Of a DNA stretch of 64,000 nt, positions 23,794-37,214 are shown one piece after another. Position 1 is the first letter of the stretch; each line of letters opens with the position of its first letter. Under the pieces are notes generated by a model. That model searched no databases and was not told where the DNA came from. It saw nothing but the letters and a program-made list of their open reading frames with translations. This DNA is from Cyanoderma ruficeps (taxonomy: Eukaryota; Chordata; Aves; Passeriformes; Timaliidae), in the NCBI GenBank assembly GCA_008694505.1, contig VZDJ01007747.1:43034750-43098749 (forward strand), given 5' to 3'. A program made the position numbers and the translations under genes.

Positions 23794-24292
23794 TAATATG
23801 ATAGTGACAAGAAAGATAGATGGGGAAAATGTCAAAGTATCAGTTCATAACCTTTACAATATTGCACTTGGAGCTTCATAAACTGTAGAGATAAAATACA
23901 AATTATTACTTTTCTTCCTTTATGGCTTTTCAAAGGAAGGCATAATTATCTAAAGTCAACATTGATTGTCCCACTATAAAAATTATTACAGTCACAACCT
24001 GGAGCCTTAAAGAGAATCAGGAGCTGAGACAATAAAAAGCACAGTACACAGGGGTATCTGCTCAGAGCTGTGTATCAAGCCTAAACTGATTTCAGGGAAA
24101 AAATACATCAATGTGCTTAATAACTCCAGGTTGGACACGTCTGTTCTATTCTGTGCAGTTTTATACCATAGAAATTGCAGGAGTGTCTGGGACTCTGTTG
24201 TGTAAGGATAGTTTCATGCACCCACTTCCAGCTGCTGTTTGTGAGTGTGAGACATGGAGATGAGGCCTGGGGGAAGGTAAAACAAATTGGAA
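23794..24292. other. Non-coding spacer between CR1 copies
   Basis: AT-rich unique sequence. Nothing recognisable. Confidence 0.5.
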
Positions 24293-24526
24293 AATCACAG
24301 AATGGTTTGGGTTGGACAGGATGTTAAAACCCATCACATTCCACCTCCTGCCTGTCCTGCAGGGACATCTTCCACTAGCCCAGATTGTTCCAAGCACCAT
24401 CCAACCTGGCCTTGAACACTTCCAGGGATCCAGGGGCAGCCACAGCTTCTCTGGGCACCCAGTCCCAGGGCCTCCCCACCCTCACGGGGAAGAATTTCTT
24501 CCTCAAATCTAACCTAAATTCCCTGA
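24293..24526 (-). repeat. CR1 LINE fragment (minus strand)
   Basis: The plus strand shows AATCACAGAATGGTTTGGGT, TCCAACCTGGCCTTGAACAC, CCAGGGATCCAGGGGCAGCC and CACAGCTTCTCTGGGCACCC, the classic reverse complement of a CR1 3' end. It ends in the CTTCCTCAAATCTAACCTAA segment. It is 5'-truncated and carries no intact frame. Confidence 0.93.
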
Positions 24527-27006
24527 CTAAATAAGGACATACTCTTTTTTAGTGATTCACTGTTAACAAGGCATGGCAAGTTTTTGTGCAGGTTTTACAC
24601 AGGCTGAGATGTCAGCACCTAAAGCAAAAGGAGCTGATAAATAAGGTCATGGATGCTACCAGAAAACTCTGTGAGCTTTACAAGCTTTTACCTCTTGTCT
24701 CTGAAACACTTTGCAGCTGTTACTGCTTTTGCAGCACACTTCCTGCCAGGTAAATAGAAATCTGCTTCCTAAAATGCTTTGCAAGCATTATTTGCTTCCA
24801 TAAAACATGAATAAAGGCATAAAATATGGAGGAAGATATAATTTTATAGTGCATTAAAAATAATAAAAAAAAATTAACAAGCATGACAGGTTAACATTTT
24901 ACAAGCATCAAAGGAGCAGGTGAATTATGGCATTATAGGCAGCAGAACAAGCTATCTTGTGTTTAGCCTTGGAGCTCTTTATTTTTCCAGACCATTTCTA
25001 ATTAGAGTCTTGAAATTAGATCCTGCTAGCAATCCCCTAAATTACAGGGAGTAAAGAGGGGATTCAATCCAGATATTTTTCCAGTTCAGGACTTTGAGCC
25101 TAACAAACTCTGCTCTGCATACAAAGCACTGCAGTTGCATAGGTACAGAATGATCATAAGGAGTAGAAAAAGTGTAGGTGTTAAAAAAAAGAGAAAATAA
25201 CAGTTTGCCGTAAAGACAACCTTTTGAGTTCATTTGCCAAAGGAGAAATTGCCATGTTGTGCATAAAGCCAAGAAAACAAGGGGGGTTTCAGACCAAAAG
25301 GTGAAATTCTACATCAGTGTACATAAGAACTGAGGTACTCAAGATCAAGAACTAGAAAAACCATATTCTAAGCCAGGAAAAGAAAGAGGAAAGGAAAAGG
25401 GCAGATGAGACAGGAAAAGGGGAAAGAGTGACTAAGAGGAGAAGAAAAGCCAAAAGCTTCCTTGTGTCTAGAATAAAAACTGTGAAACCTTACACTGATA
25501 AAATACAATCTGGGCCAATAAATCATTTCAAGCAAAAGGCAGGGTGTCTTGGCCAAAGCTTTCTTTTTACTGACATCTCACATAGGGTGTAAAGATTTAT
25601 ATGCACCCATATGAAGAAGCAAGAAAACATCTGCCTTTAGATTATGTTAAACCGATCCAGGGTGATTCCTTTGGGAGCTGAGGTGGATTATGCACATGAT
25701 TAAACACCAGTTTCTCAGCCCAGGACACAGGAAGGAAGTGCCTCATCTGGAGTCAGTGGCACAGGTTGTCAGTGTGTTTAGTTAAGTGAGGTCAGTGCTT
25801 CTCCAGGGCTTCTTTGCTTTACCCAGTGAGTGACCTGTTATTTTACAGCCAGGGAATTTACTGAAGAATATATTCTGTAAGAATAGCCTGTGTAGTACTG
25901 GAAAGAAATGGGGACTTTTCCCCTCAAGATTTTATTTTTTTTTGGAGGGTTGGGGATAGTTTTCTACTATGTAAAAAAAAAAAAAATAGGGAGGACAGAA
26001 AATATGGGAGTAAAAATAATTAAAAGGAAAATACGTTACTGAACTGCAGGAAGATCTCATCTGGGGAAGATGGAATAGGTAGGGAACTCATGAAGGGCAA
26101 GTCAATGACTGTCTTTTGTTTTATTCCATCTGAGAAGCAAAATAAATAACAGACTCGCAGAGCAACAAGAAACACAAGAATATAAAAGTAGGGGAAATTG
26201 CAGGGAAAGATCCATGAAACTTTTTTTAACAAAGTGGTCATTTCAGTACCAGAACAGAGATGGGAAATGGCTCTTGGGGCAATTTAATCTTGAGATTTTG
26301 GACATCTGGCCTTAGTGGATTCAGAGAAGGTAGAGGAAAGTTTCTGCTTCAAGAGGGGACAGCCCAATAATAACAGCATCTGATGTTTGTCAGAATTGTT
26401 CCAATAGCACCAAGCTTTATGCTCTGGAACTGTCAGTCAGAAACAAATTGCATCAATGACAAGCTTTTGATGCCCGTTTGATGGGCAGGAGTGATAAAAT
26501 TTATGAGGGGTTCAAATGCAAGGTGTCATTATTCTGGTGAGTTGAACCAAACATTGCAAAAATGAAATGGTGAAAGGAGACATAGTCAGGAGGAGGATGA
26601 TTGCTGGTGCCAGAGACATTGGCCATTTGGCACAATTTTAATTACATTTAGGTTTTGCTCCTGGTAGAAGATCCAGCACAGAAAAAAAAAATTATATTAC
26701 TCTTTTATTTTTTCTTAGCAGGAAGGGAGATAATCTCAGAGTATCGACTGAGTAAAGAAAAATAGAAATAAGGAAAGAGTTCCATTGAATTTTCTACACT
26801 AAGAATTGAAAGACCAGAAAATTTCAGTAGGGCAGGGAGATGGAAAATCTGTGGAAGTTACAGTACAGCATAAAGTACAACTGACACCCATGTTTAGCAG
26901 AAGAAAGAGAATATAGTTTACACCAAAGGCAGAGCATTGTACAGGACCATGCCACTTTCCCAGAGTAATAAAAATTATCTGAGGAATTTTGGCCTTAGGT
27001 AGAAGC

Positions 27007-27115
27007 AAATCTATTTCTAGATCTATTTCAAATATATTTCTATATATAGAAGATCTATATAGATCTATTTCAAACCTATTTCAAATCGATTTCAAATTTA
27101 TCTCTATTATAATAG
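27007..27115. repeat. Degenerate ATCTATTTCAAA repeats with palindromes
   Basis: Variants of (G)ATCTATTTCAAA recur at about 27019, 27063, 27075 and 27087. Between them lie two overlapping perfect palindromes, TTCTATATATAGAA (27038-27051) and AGATCTATATAGATCT (27051-27066). The patch is AT-rich and could extrude as a small cruciform. I know no element of this description. Confidence 0.7.
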
Positions 27116-29287
27116 AGAAAAATTGGTATGAACAGAATGATGAAAATCTTAACTAAAAATCATCTTTACAATTTAGATCATAATTTTTTAGTCAACATAA
27201 TGGGTATTTCTAAAGGCAAATTAAAATATATACAGGAATGCACCATAAGATGCTTGTGGTCAGTATCTGGATGAGCTGGAGAAAAATAAAGTCCTTGGAA
27301 CAATATAATGCAAAGACTGATGTTTTCCCACTGTGCAGACAGCAAAAGAAGGTCAAGGATGCATCAGCAGCAAAAAGACAAATTACTGAAGAGATGTAGC
27401 CATGTGTCTTTATGGGAATAGAGGAGCTGCCAAGAGAACATGAAATCAAACTTGTGTCATCAGCAATTCCAGCAGCAGTCTCTGACCTCTGTATTTTCCT
27501 ACCAGAGAAAGTAAAAAAAGAGCAAAGGAGAATGAAAGATATGAGAGGTATTTGACAGATAAAAGTGCTTAAGGACTCCTATGCAATGAAAGCCCCAAAG
27601 CTCAGCAGAAAATTAGCATATGTATGCGGAGAAATCAAACAAGCTTCTTATATTAGCTTGTTTATCAGAAACCAAATACTCCCAAAGTTATACACTTTGA
27701 AAGTCCTCTTGGCCTTTCTCCTCCCCAGCTTTTTCATGGAAGAATCTGAGCATTAACTGTATTCATCATTCTGTTTGGAAGGTACTGGTGTCAGCTGGCT
27801 CCCAGTCAGCATCACTCTAGCAACAGAAAATTTCTGAAAAAGAAATCTAGGATGCTGCCAGGGTTGCTTGGCATCCTCTGCCAGGCAGAAGATGTGTTGG
27901 TTTATGACAGAAATAAAACTGAGGATGATGAATTTTGAGATAGTTTCAGCAAGCTGGCCTTGCTCTGAATGAGGCTGCTACCTGTGAAAAGGAGCAGATA
28001 AATGTGTGCTGTTTGTTATTAAGAAATGGATATTCTGGTGTTTCTGCAGCTCCAGAGAAAGCTCAGCAAAGTTTGTGAATGCAGCAGTGTTTCAATCATC
28101 AGAAAGAGCAGATTTTGGAAGGGAAGCAGCAAGGTCATTTAACATAATTAAAGAAGTATTGATACATCTACCTCTTTGGTGCAATATTCTGTATTCTGCC
28201 TGTGATGCAGAGGTAAAGGCAAGGGATGCAGAATTCTTTGGTGTATCTATATCTAAATCTGTCTCCATCAAAGAAAACCAGTCTGGAGACAAAAAACTCA
28301 CACCCTGTAGTATCCATATTAAAAAAAATGCATTCAGAGAAATCAAAAAATGGTACATTCCAGCATGTGTATGCTGCTCAGAAACTCACAGAGACCTGCA
28401 AAAGACCCAGTCTTTACATACTTGGCATTTTGATATCGCCCAAACAGATTGAAGTATCTCTGCCCTTAGAGAACTCATATTCAACAAATAACTTTCTCTC
28501 TTAGATTCAGAGACTCTGATCAGAGAGTTAACCTTTAATCTCTGTTAGCAGCAAAATAGTTGTTGGAATTCTCAGGGAAAGTCTTTGCTAAGCAAAAACT
28601 CACATGAAACAAGAGACTTCTGAGGAAAGTGTCCTCAAAATATTGACCTGACCATACTCTTTCAATCAATATCAATCACATTTATTGATTTTTTTTATTA
28701 GTTAATTAGTTATTCAATGTGAATGAAATGTATTCAGTGCTGCCCAGGAGGAGAGAGATGCCATCCCCAAGAGGGGATGAAATGCCAAACAGACCAATGG
28801 CCACAGTATTAAACACAGGTTGGCACTGGGATTATGGGATGAAAATGTTGTGAATCCTCCGAGGTTTCAGAAGAGCTGCTCTCCAAAATCCTGCAAGAGC
28901 ACAAACTATGGCAGGACAGGAGCACAGCAGTTTGTAGGGTCTGACTAGGATGGCTCAAACCTAAGGATCAGCTGGGAGGAATATAACGTGGGAGGAAAAA
29001 TAAGCAAACAAGAATGAATATCCAAACACACCCCCATCCCCAGGAAACAGTTGCTAATATCATGAATCTCTACAAAACTGCCTGAGGGATGTGGGCAACA
29101 GGCAGCAACAGCTTTTGTTTCTGTGTGTTAGTCTGATTTTTTTGAGAAGACACACACATTATTGCATGTATTATTTCTCCATACAGACTTGGCTGCACTT
29201 TCATGGTTTTCAGCTGCACAGGCCATGCAAAAAGCTAAACCTAATTCTTGCCAGGTATGAAATACCAAAGATCTTCATCTTAGAAAT

Positions 29288-29322
29288 TAATAAAGGCTTA
29301 ATAAAGGCTGTGAGCCTTTATT
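29288..29322. repeat. 11-bp tandem plus 10-bp hairpin
   Basis: TAATAAAGGCT occurs twice in tandem (29288-29298, 29299-29309). AATAAAGGCT at 29300-29309 then pairs perfectly with AGCCTTTATT at 29313-29322 across a 3-nt loop. Probably a chance slippage product. Confidence 0.7.
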
Positions 29323-31000
29323 TGCACCTCTGAACCCCTCAGCAAAGAGAAGGCAGAATTGCACATACTTAAGGGAACAAAAAAGGTAAAAATCAGGAGG
29401 AGCTGTGTGTACAGCAATTATGATGTATTGATCACCTGCATCTGGATTCTCTCCAGCAGAATTGGTGATAAGTATATTAGGAAGTGCTCTACTTGAAGTA
29501 CTCATTAATCTTAAAGCTCTCAAGTCCAACCAGAAGGAACTGTTGGAGAAAAATCACAATATTTAAACTTGGCCACTGTAATGCTTGACAGGAAGAAAAA
29601 AATGGAGAACCACTCCTAGAACAAAAGGATCATTTTTTTCCCCTCAAAAATCTTAGAAATCTTTTGGTACACTTTGTCAGAGCTCTTACTTGTGATGCCT
29701 GCAAAGGCTTTTCTTCAAAGGAATGAAAATGATACCTTCCTACTGCAGGTAAAAGAAAAAAGGTAAGTTGATGTGGTGCCAGGAGGCAAAAGCAAAGTGA
29801 GGTATCCTGTCCACAGTCCCTCTCCCCATCTCGAGGAGCTGCACATGGAACTGATCCAACCTAGTCTAAGTTCAGAATTCAATTCAGATTTGTTTGTATG
29901 GATGGATGAGAAGATACGTCAGTGGAGATAGCTTTGAGTCATTTGCAATTGTTTGAAAGCTCTTGCTTTAAGAAGGCAGAACAGATTTTTACATGGTGGG
30001 AAAAAATAATCTCCCAATTTACTTCATGGGTATATCAGTTAATATTATCTGTTAGTTGTACCAGCCATTAACTCCCTTGTAAATGAAATTCCTTAGGCTT
30101 TTTCTTTCAATGATGAGATGTAAAAAACCTGTTCAAAACCCCTGTCATCTTCTAAAGTAAACAGAACAGTGTGCATTTGAATTTAGAACAGCACACAAAA
30201 TGTCAATCATTGAAATTAGAGATCTGTTGCTAACAAAATTTTATGCATGAAAAGAAACAGTTCTGCAGCTCTGGATGATATAAAATCTTCCCCTGCATAG
30301 TGAAACAGTGAGAATTTTGTGATTTAAATGTATTGTTTTTTCTTTGCCTTTCTATTTTGTTTAAGTATCATATTCAGTCTAGTTTGTATGTGTTTCAGAT
30401 GCTTGGCTCTGCACTGGTTTATCAATATTTCTCTTCTGCTTGGTGGGAATTTCCTCACAAAGACTGATACAAAATATACCTGCTGTCTGGATAAACACAT
30501 TTCTATTCTTTTTTTGTATATTTTATTTTATGTCTTTTCCCTCAGCTTTTAGACTGTGTAGGCATAGCTTTGCACTGTTCCAGGAAATTGAAGTGCATTT
30601 CCTTTGTAAATTTTGCAACCATTGGTTTTGTCTCTTTGGGAATGAGGAAAGGCTAGAGAGTTCCCCAAGAGAAAAGAAAGTTCTGTTATAAATGGCATAC
30701 AGACAGATTGATTTGCTGGACTATTTTCTTGTCTGTTAAAAAGAAACATATCTTCCCATTTTTCACTTGCATTCCACCAGCACCTGAAAATCCCAGTCCT
30801 GAAACAAGCCCCAGCTCTGTTTGGCAGTGGGGAAGGTTCTTTTTGCTCTGTTTTGGAGAAATGGTGTGGAACATATTTGGTTACTGTGCTCCATGACAAT
30901 TTTGATATTTGTCAACTGGTGCCTTCCATGGCTTCAGTAATAGCCTGGCCTCAGCAGCTGCTCTGCATGAAGCCACTGTAGGTAAGAAAATGTAGATATA

Positions 31001-31031
31001 TCCATCCATCCATCCATCCATCCATCCATCN
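31001..31031 (+). repeat. (TCCA)n microsatellite ending at an N
   Basis: About seven TCCA units run directly into a single N at 31031, after which unrelated sequence starts. The true array length is therefore uncertain in this assembly. Confidence 0.9.
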
Positions 31032-33080
31032 GGCATGGAGCAGGTCCCTTGCTATTCCCTGTACAGTTGGAACCTGTGAGCCCACAGCTCTTGGACAAGC
31101 ACAGGTTTTAGCCCAGTGTGGAGGCAGCTTTACCTTCCACTGGGCTCTGATTGCAGACCCCTACCTCAAATTCACAAAATACACAGAATCTGTCTGGGAC
31201 TGGTGCTTCAGACCTCGAGGAAGGGTGAGCTGGGCTGACATGGCACAGGGAAGGGGTGAGTGACTCACACTCCCACATGGATTGTGGCTGATGTATTTCA
31301 GAGGGAAGCTGAGCTGGGGCAGTGTGACTGTTCCCTGCAGTCAGAGCTTGATGCTTTTCCTGGCCTTGGGTCAAATATTTCCTTTGTACAGAGCCCCTGT
31401 ATCATATTTACTTTTCATAATCTTCTGCTTTTATGCATTTCGAAGTGCTCAGACAGGGTACTCTTCATTTACCTTCATTTTTTCACACCTTGTGAACATT
31501 TTAGCTATTTATGTCTCCTTTTCTAAGTCCAGGGGTAAAAAATGCCACAGCTCCTGAATTTTCAGCAAGCTGATCATCCTCCTGGTCTCAGTGCTTTGTA
31601 TTCCTGCTGGGATATTCAGGGTACAGCAGGTATTGCAGGTTTTCCTTGCAGGCAGGCTAAATGAAACTGGATAGGTACTGGTAAAAAACTACAAATGGCA
31701 GCACTGCTGAAAAAAATAATTCTCTAGTTTCCTTAAGCTCTTTTGTTTTGCTTTAATTCACTTTCTGTGGTTTATTATTTGCATAAATATGTCCTTTATG
31801 CTTTCAACGTTGGATGTCTCACAGGTGGGGTTAGGGATGAAGGAGTTATTTCCCCAGTATGGAAAGACAAAGTTGTTGTTTTTTTTTTCTTGACCTTGTT
31901 GGTTTAAAATATTTATAACTATATGAATAATTTCTCTGAACAATATCCCATAACTCTGAGAAAAGACAAAAAAATCCTCACTTAAATTAATTACATTTTG
32001 GAGCTCAGTATTTTTATATAATTTTACCTCAAGTAATCCAACTGAAATTTAATTGAAGGATTGTTTAATTAAATGTGGAAAAATGAAACAATTGCAAATT
32101 TCTTTCCAACCCCAAAAAATCTATAAATATATTTATTTTGTCTCAAGAAAAGCAGTGAGAAGGAATTACAAAAAGCATCCTCCCCACATGGCTATTTTGG
32201 CTGTGCAGCTAAATGGAATAATTCACAATCAAAATTTACTCATGTCTTGGAAAATGCATCTCATTTTTCACCTCAGGGATCCACATGAGAAACCAGTGCC
32301 AGCAGTAAGACGTTCACAGCTGCACAGTGGTATCACACATGAACCCTGATTTCCACATGCCTGTCCATTAAATACCAGCTGTCACCTGTAATGGTTGGCA
32401 CGTATAAGTGAGGACACTAAATGCCTAAAATTTTGGGTACTCACAATTCCTTTTATAAATCAATCCTTTCCTATGTCTGTGGGAAGCAGTTTCTGCACAG
32501 TTCTTGCGTTTTCCATGTGCAGCTAAATCTTATCCTCATAAACTTGGGTTCCCCTGATGGGATTCACAGCTTTGGACCTCTGTTTTGTTTAGAACTTATT
32601 AGGCTTCAGCTGTTGGAGCACTGGAGCACATAATGATGGGTAATTCAGTTATCAGACCCCAAAAAGGGGTATGATGCCAATAGCCCCGTTTTATGTTCTA
32701 ATCTATGTCATGAGAGTTCATCTTCTGGTCTAAGCACCACAGCTGAAATCTGCTGGAAGCTTTAGACATCTCCTGTGGCAGCTGTGCAGGGGTGGGTCAC
32801 TCTTTAAGAGTACAGAAGGAAGCAGCATCAGACAAGAATCCCTTTATTTCAGGAATACACACACCAAAACAGGAGGTGTTCTGGGTTTGAGCTCCCCATT
32901 GGAGCTAATCTGGATCCCTCCATCTTTCAGGCATGTTCATTAGCAGAAGTAGAAGGAATAACCTCTCTCATTTCTTCTGGCTCTGTGTCATGTCTAGGAA
33001 ATAATTTAAAATATTTTTAAAGAAAAAAACCCTCAACAGTTTCATATAAAACTAGTGTTAATGTGGATTAGATGGGACTT

Positions 33081-33229
33081 AGAATCACAGAAGAGTTTGG
33101 GTTGGAAGGGACCTTAAAGACCATCTGGTTCCAACCCCCCTGCCATGGGCAGGGACACCTCCCACTATCCCAGGCTGCTCCAAGCCCTGTCCAACCTGGC
33201 CTTGAACATTCCAGGGATGGGGCATTCAT
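33081..33229 (-). repeat. CR1 LINE 3' end (minus strand)
   Basis: AGAATCACAGAAGAGTTTGG, GTTGGAAGGGACCTTAAAGA, CTGCCATGGGCAGGGACACC and CTGTCCAACCTGGCCTTGAA are close to a young CR1 3' consensus in reverse complement. The copy is short and 5'-truncated. It is among the better-kept CR1 tails in the window. Confidence 0.95.
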
Positions 33230-33344
33230 CTGAGCCCAAGTCTCTGGCACATAGTTCTTAGGAAGAAATATGAGTCATTGACCATTTTAATGTATGTGGT
33301 AAATATAATTTTGCACACACATATTCTTTGCAGCTTCTGCACTG

Positions 33345-33770
33345 ATTTGTCAAAAAGGTTTCTTGACGCTGTTTTACATCACAATGACATAGACTCCAAC
33401 TTCAGAAGGCTGAAAATGACTCCTTTATTTTTAGGATGTGTCTTCCTTATATACTATTTTACACAGACCAATTTGATTGGTGACAAAAGGACAAACCTCT
33501 TAAATCACATTGGTCAGAGCAGAGGGACATCAAGAAGAAGTCCCTCCTGGAAAAAAGAATGAAAAAAAAAGTACAGTATACAAAAACACTTCTCTTGTTT
33601 ACAGAAAATTCCCTGGGAAAAGAATTTTAAAAAACCAAAACATCTCAGGCATGAACCAAGGCTACAGTTTCTCATCCACTAGTCCACACAGAGCAGTGTG
33701 GCCATGTTTAATTTGCTGGGGGTGTCACACAGGGCTAAAGTTTCTGTGCCTTTTGCATGGAAACTGACTG
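33345..33770 (-). mobile_element. Possible ERV LTR, minus strand
   Basis: The wording of this block (GACGCTGTTTTACATCACAA, AGACTCCAACTTCAGAAGGC, ATCTCAGGCATGAACCAAGG) seems to me that of an avian LTR read backwards. A TTTATT at 33424-33429 gives AATAAA on the minus strand in about the right place for R-U5. I cannot define TG...CA ends or a target duplication and there is no second copy in the window, so the call is tentative. Confidence 0.3.
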
Positions 33771-36700
33771 TGTGCTGAACTTAGGGTTCCTGCTGAACAG
33801 CCCTTGGGGGACAGACTGCTGAGGGACATCAAATCCTGAAAAGGAATAAGGGAGTGATTGTTCTGTGTCATAGAAAGAAGAAACTAATTAGAAAACAGAA
33901 GATAATGAAGAGATACTGAGTGGGGAGATCAGCACAGAAGTGATGGAGGAAGAACTTTCCTTGGAAAGCTGTAAGGCAGTCGGGGAATAATCCGAACCCT
34001 ACATAGAAAACATTGAGGAAGCTCATCCTTCTGATGAGGAGAGGATCCAAAGGTTGTCCGGTGAATGAGGTCAGCTCCACTTCCTCTTTCCAAGAGAAAA
34101 TTAAACTTTAAAAAAAGGAAGTCTTACTGGCATATGCTACAGGGACTTGTTGCCTCTTTTAGGTTAGTGATAGATGGATGCTGTCGATGTTTTTGGAAGC
34201 CAGAGAATGTCTCATCGTCAGATGCTGAGATTATTTTGCACCGAAAATAATAGGTATAAAAATAGCACCTGATAAAGCACAGACGTCTCCTTCCTTCCCT
34301 CCCACTGCCCAAAGTGGCAGGGGAGAAGCACTGTGATGGCTCCAGCTATGGTGTGACTGCTCCTGAAAGCCCAGACACGTTCAGCCTGCACAGCTCCTCG
34401 GCTTCGTCAGCGTGACTCAGATCTTCAATTACGAGGGCTGCATTTGCAATCTTCAAGGGTGCCTTTTAAAGTCAAAGCAAGCCCATAAAATGTCCAAATT
34501 TGTATATGCAGAGCTGCCTTGTGTCATGTACTTCCTGCTATCTTCAATTACACTAATAAAATTTTCATTTAGGAAAAGAGGTTGGAAGTAAAACTGGATA
34601 AATTCTTTGAGTCCTTTTTGCTTTTTAGATTATTTATTAGTGATAACAACTAATGTACTGCTTAAGGGTAATGAATCTTATTAAATGCACTTTAAATTAT
34701 CTCCTAAATTAATACAAGAGTGCAGTTCCAGTGCTAAAGACCCACATAGGACTGGCAGAGGAACTAATATTTGCTTCTTATGAAAAACTCCACATTGCCT
34801 CCAGCTAAATTATGTATATCCAATCAAATTCTCGTCCCTAATACAGATGTAACATATGTAAGCAGATTAAAATGTTATGCACTACTTGCAGGAGATGTCT
34901 ATAGATTCCATTCAGGGAGTCTGCCTCTTCATTTAGTGCAGCCTCTATGTGATAACTCATTCTTCCTTTTTTTTTTTTTTTAACTATTTCTCAACATATT
35001 TATCAGACATTACTTGCTCCATGACACAGGTCAGTGTAATCATGTTACATGAGTATGAGCGAAGGGATTTTGTCTTCAGGGATAGAACTGCTACCTTAAG
35101 ATGCAAATTTATTTTGGAGGTGAAAGTCAGATTTCTGAAATTCAAGCAGTGTGTGCACGTAGCTGCCTTGAGAACACACGACTTCATATATTCCCCAGCC
35201 TCTCCAGTTCAGCACAATACCTGCCTAACTCTCAGCTACTCTTCTCCTCTCCTGCCTCTGCTCTCCTGAGTTGGCTGTGGCTCTAGGGAAGTATTGGATG
35301 TGACTGCAATAAGAGAATACTTGATGGGAAGGGTTATTTGCATTCCCTTTAGCCTGGGTATCCCATTAATATTCTGTCCTTAGAACACGCTGCCAAGTTT
35401 GAATTTAAATGCCTCTCCATGTCTCCTGTGCACTACCAGAGGTGAGCTACCACAAGTCAGTCTCATTTCAGCTCCTGAACATGAGAGAGAGAGCTGTAAG
35501 GGCGGATTATTAGCAAAGAAGACTGAGGAGAAAGTCTGGGAAAGTGAGAAGGTTAGTGGCCAGGTTTTTTACTCAGGAAGGTTTCCTTCCCATATTGATG
35601 GAGGGAATAGTTTCCTTCATCTCCTGTCATGTGTGGTAACATTTTTGATTACACAATGAACTTTCTTAGCCAACTTCTCAGCAGTGTGGAGGTTTCCTAA
35701 AACTCCTGTGACCAGAAGTAGGCTGTGCCTGCTGCCCAGGGTGCTGCTGAGTCTCCTGTGACACTGAAAAAAATTCAGGTACTGCAAAGGGAAGGCTGAC
35801 AAAAACTGTTGAGCGCAAACAAAAGTAGTAAAAAATACATCAGGTGCAAAAAGATCTCAGAATTTTCATTTCTTCAGAGGCCACAATGGTCCAAGACTTT
35901 GGTATGATAGGAGATTTCTGTACTGACTTTAGCTGTAAACTAGTAGTTAACCATAAAATGCACATTAGAAATTCACTGAACCCATTTCAGTATTTGAATA
36001 ATTTGTATAATTTCTAGTCTTTCTTGATGCTTAAAATTAATCTTTCCCCTGAATGTTTCAGAAGTAGATTACTACCAATATTCTTTGGAAATAGATTTAG
36101 TTCTAGTAACAATAGTAAAGTTTTCTCTTTTTTTGTTAAAGTTTTCTTTAAACATTTTTTCATGTCTTCACCTATTTCTTAGCAGTTGATATATCACATT
36201 CAAACCTGTTTGTCTTACGATCATCACTGTCATCAGCAGCCAATGCATTGATCTGCTGGATTTTCCTCTTCATAGTTAGTGCACAGAGAAATTAATCTTG
36301 AGCTGTTCTAGCAGTACACATTTAGAACAGACTAATTAGAAATACATGGGCAAAGCAGCTGATAACCAAACCTTTCCTATATCCCCTCCTTCCAAATTCC
36401 CCCTTTCATTTTCCATGATATATTTTTTGCACCAAATTAACAAGTCTGTGAGCATTTGCTCTAAGTTCTGTGGTGAGCTGCTTTCTGAGCTGTCATGTTT
36501 GATCACACACAACCAGGCCTGTCAATTTTTATGGATTCTTGTTTTTTTTCACTGCCTGACACACGAAATTTTGTAGAATAATGAACTCCTGTTAAGAGCT
36601 GGTGCAGAAGCTCAGTGACCAAGGCATGGGAAGATCATTAGATCATGGAATGGTCTTTCTGTAACAGAAAGCAGGGGATTCTACCCAGGGAATCCACTGC

Positions 36701-36814
36701 AGGGCTCAGCACCTCAGAGCTCACCTCACGTGAAGAGTTCTGCAGAGCCCACACTGATAAACAAGAAAATAAGCTAGCTCGGTTATTTTTTTTTTCTTTT
36801 TTAAAATTAAGACC
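33771..36814. other. Unique non-coding stretch, no gene seen
   Basis: No repeat or protein-like frame recognised. The segment at about 34440-34720 is AT-rich with many TAAT/ATTA cores, and a 14-T run lies near 34968-34981. The frames here (60-106 codons) overlap each other on both strands. Confidence 0.45.
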
Positions 36815-37214
36815 AGCTGAGCAATTTTGGGCTGTTCAGACTGGAGAACAGAAGGCTTCAGGGAGATCTTTTAGCACCTTCCAGTGCCTAAAGGGGCTTC
36901 AGGAGGACTGGAGAGGGACTTGGGACAAGAGGGCCTGAAGGGACAGGACAAGGGGGAATGAGTTCAAACTGACAAAGAGCAGAGATTGATGGGATAACTG
37001 GGGACAAATGTTTCTCTGTGAGGGTGGTGAGGCCCTGGCACAGGGTGCCCAGAGAAGCTGTGACTGCCCCTGGATCCCTGGAAGTGTCCAAGGCCAGGTT
37101 GGACAGGACTTGGAGCAACCTGGGATGGTGGAAGGTGTCCCTGCCCATGGCAGAGGGTGTGGAATGGGATGATCCTTAAAGGTCCTCCCCAACCCAAACT
37201 GTTCTGTGACTCTG
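36815..37214 (+). repeat. CR1 LINE fragment (plus strand)
   Basis: A 400-bp CR1 3' segment in forward orientation: GGCTGTTCAGACTGGAGAAC, CACCTTCCAGTGCCTAAAGG, GGTGAGGCCCTGGCACAGGG, TGCCCAGAGAAGCTGTGACT, GGTGTCCCTGCCCATGGCAG, then the tail CCCAACCCAAACTGTTCTGT. Frames of 86-116 codons on the opposite strand over it are the usual CR1 shadow frames. It is the longest plus-strand CR1 in the window and is preceded by a T-rich run. Confidence 0.95.

Larger units (their letters stand above)
24527..33080. other. Long unique non-coding stretch, no gene seen
   Basis: About 8.5 kb without a recognised mobile element. Purine-rich runs occur at about 25376-25455 and an A-run at about 25973-25986. The longest frame, 148 codons at 28006-28449, has a mixed composition with no domain and an overlapping frame on the other strand; I treat it as chance. 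Smaller structures (27007-27115, 29288-29322, 31001-31031) are listed separately. Confidence 0.45.

Noticed and set aside
28006..28449. 148-codon frame as a gene
   Set aside because: No domain or motif and an 88-codon frame on the opposite strand. Likely chance.
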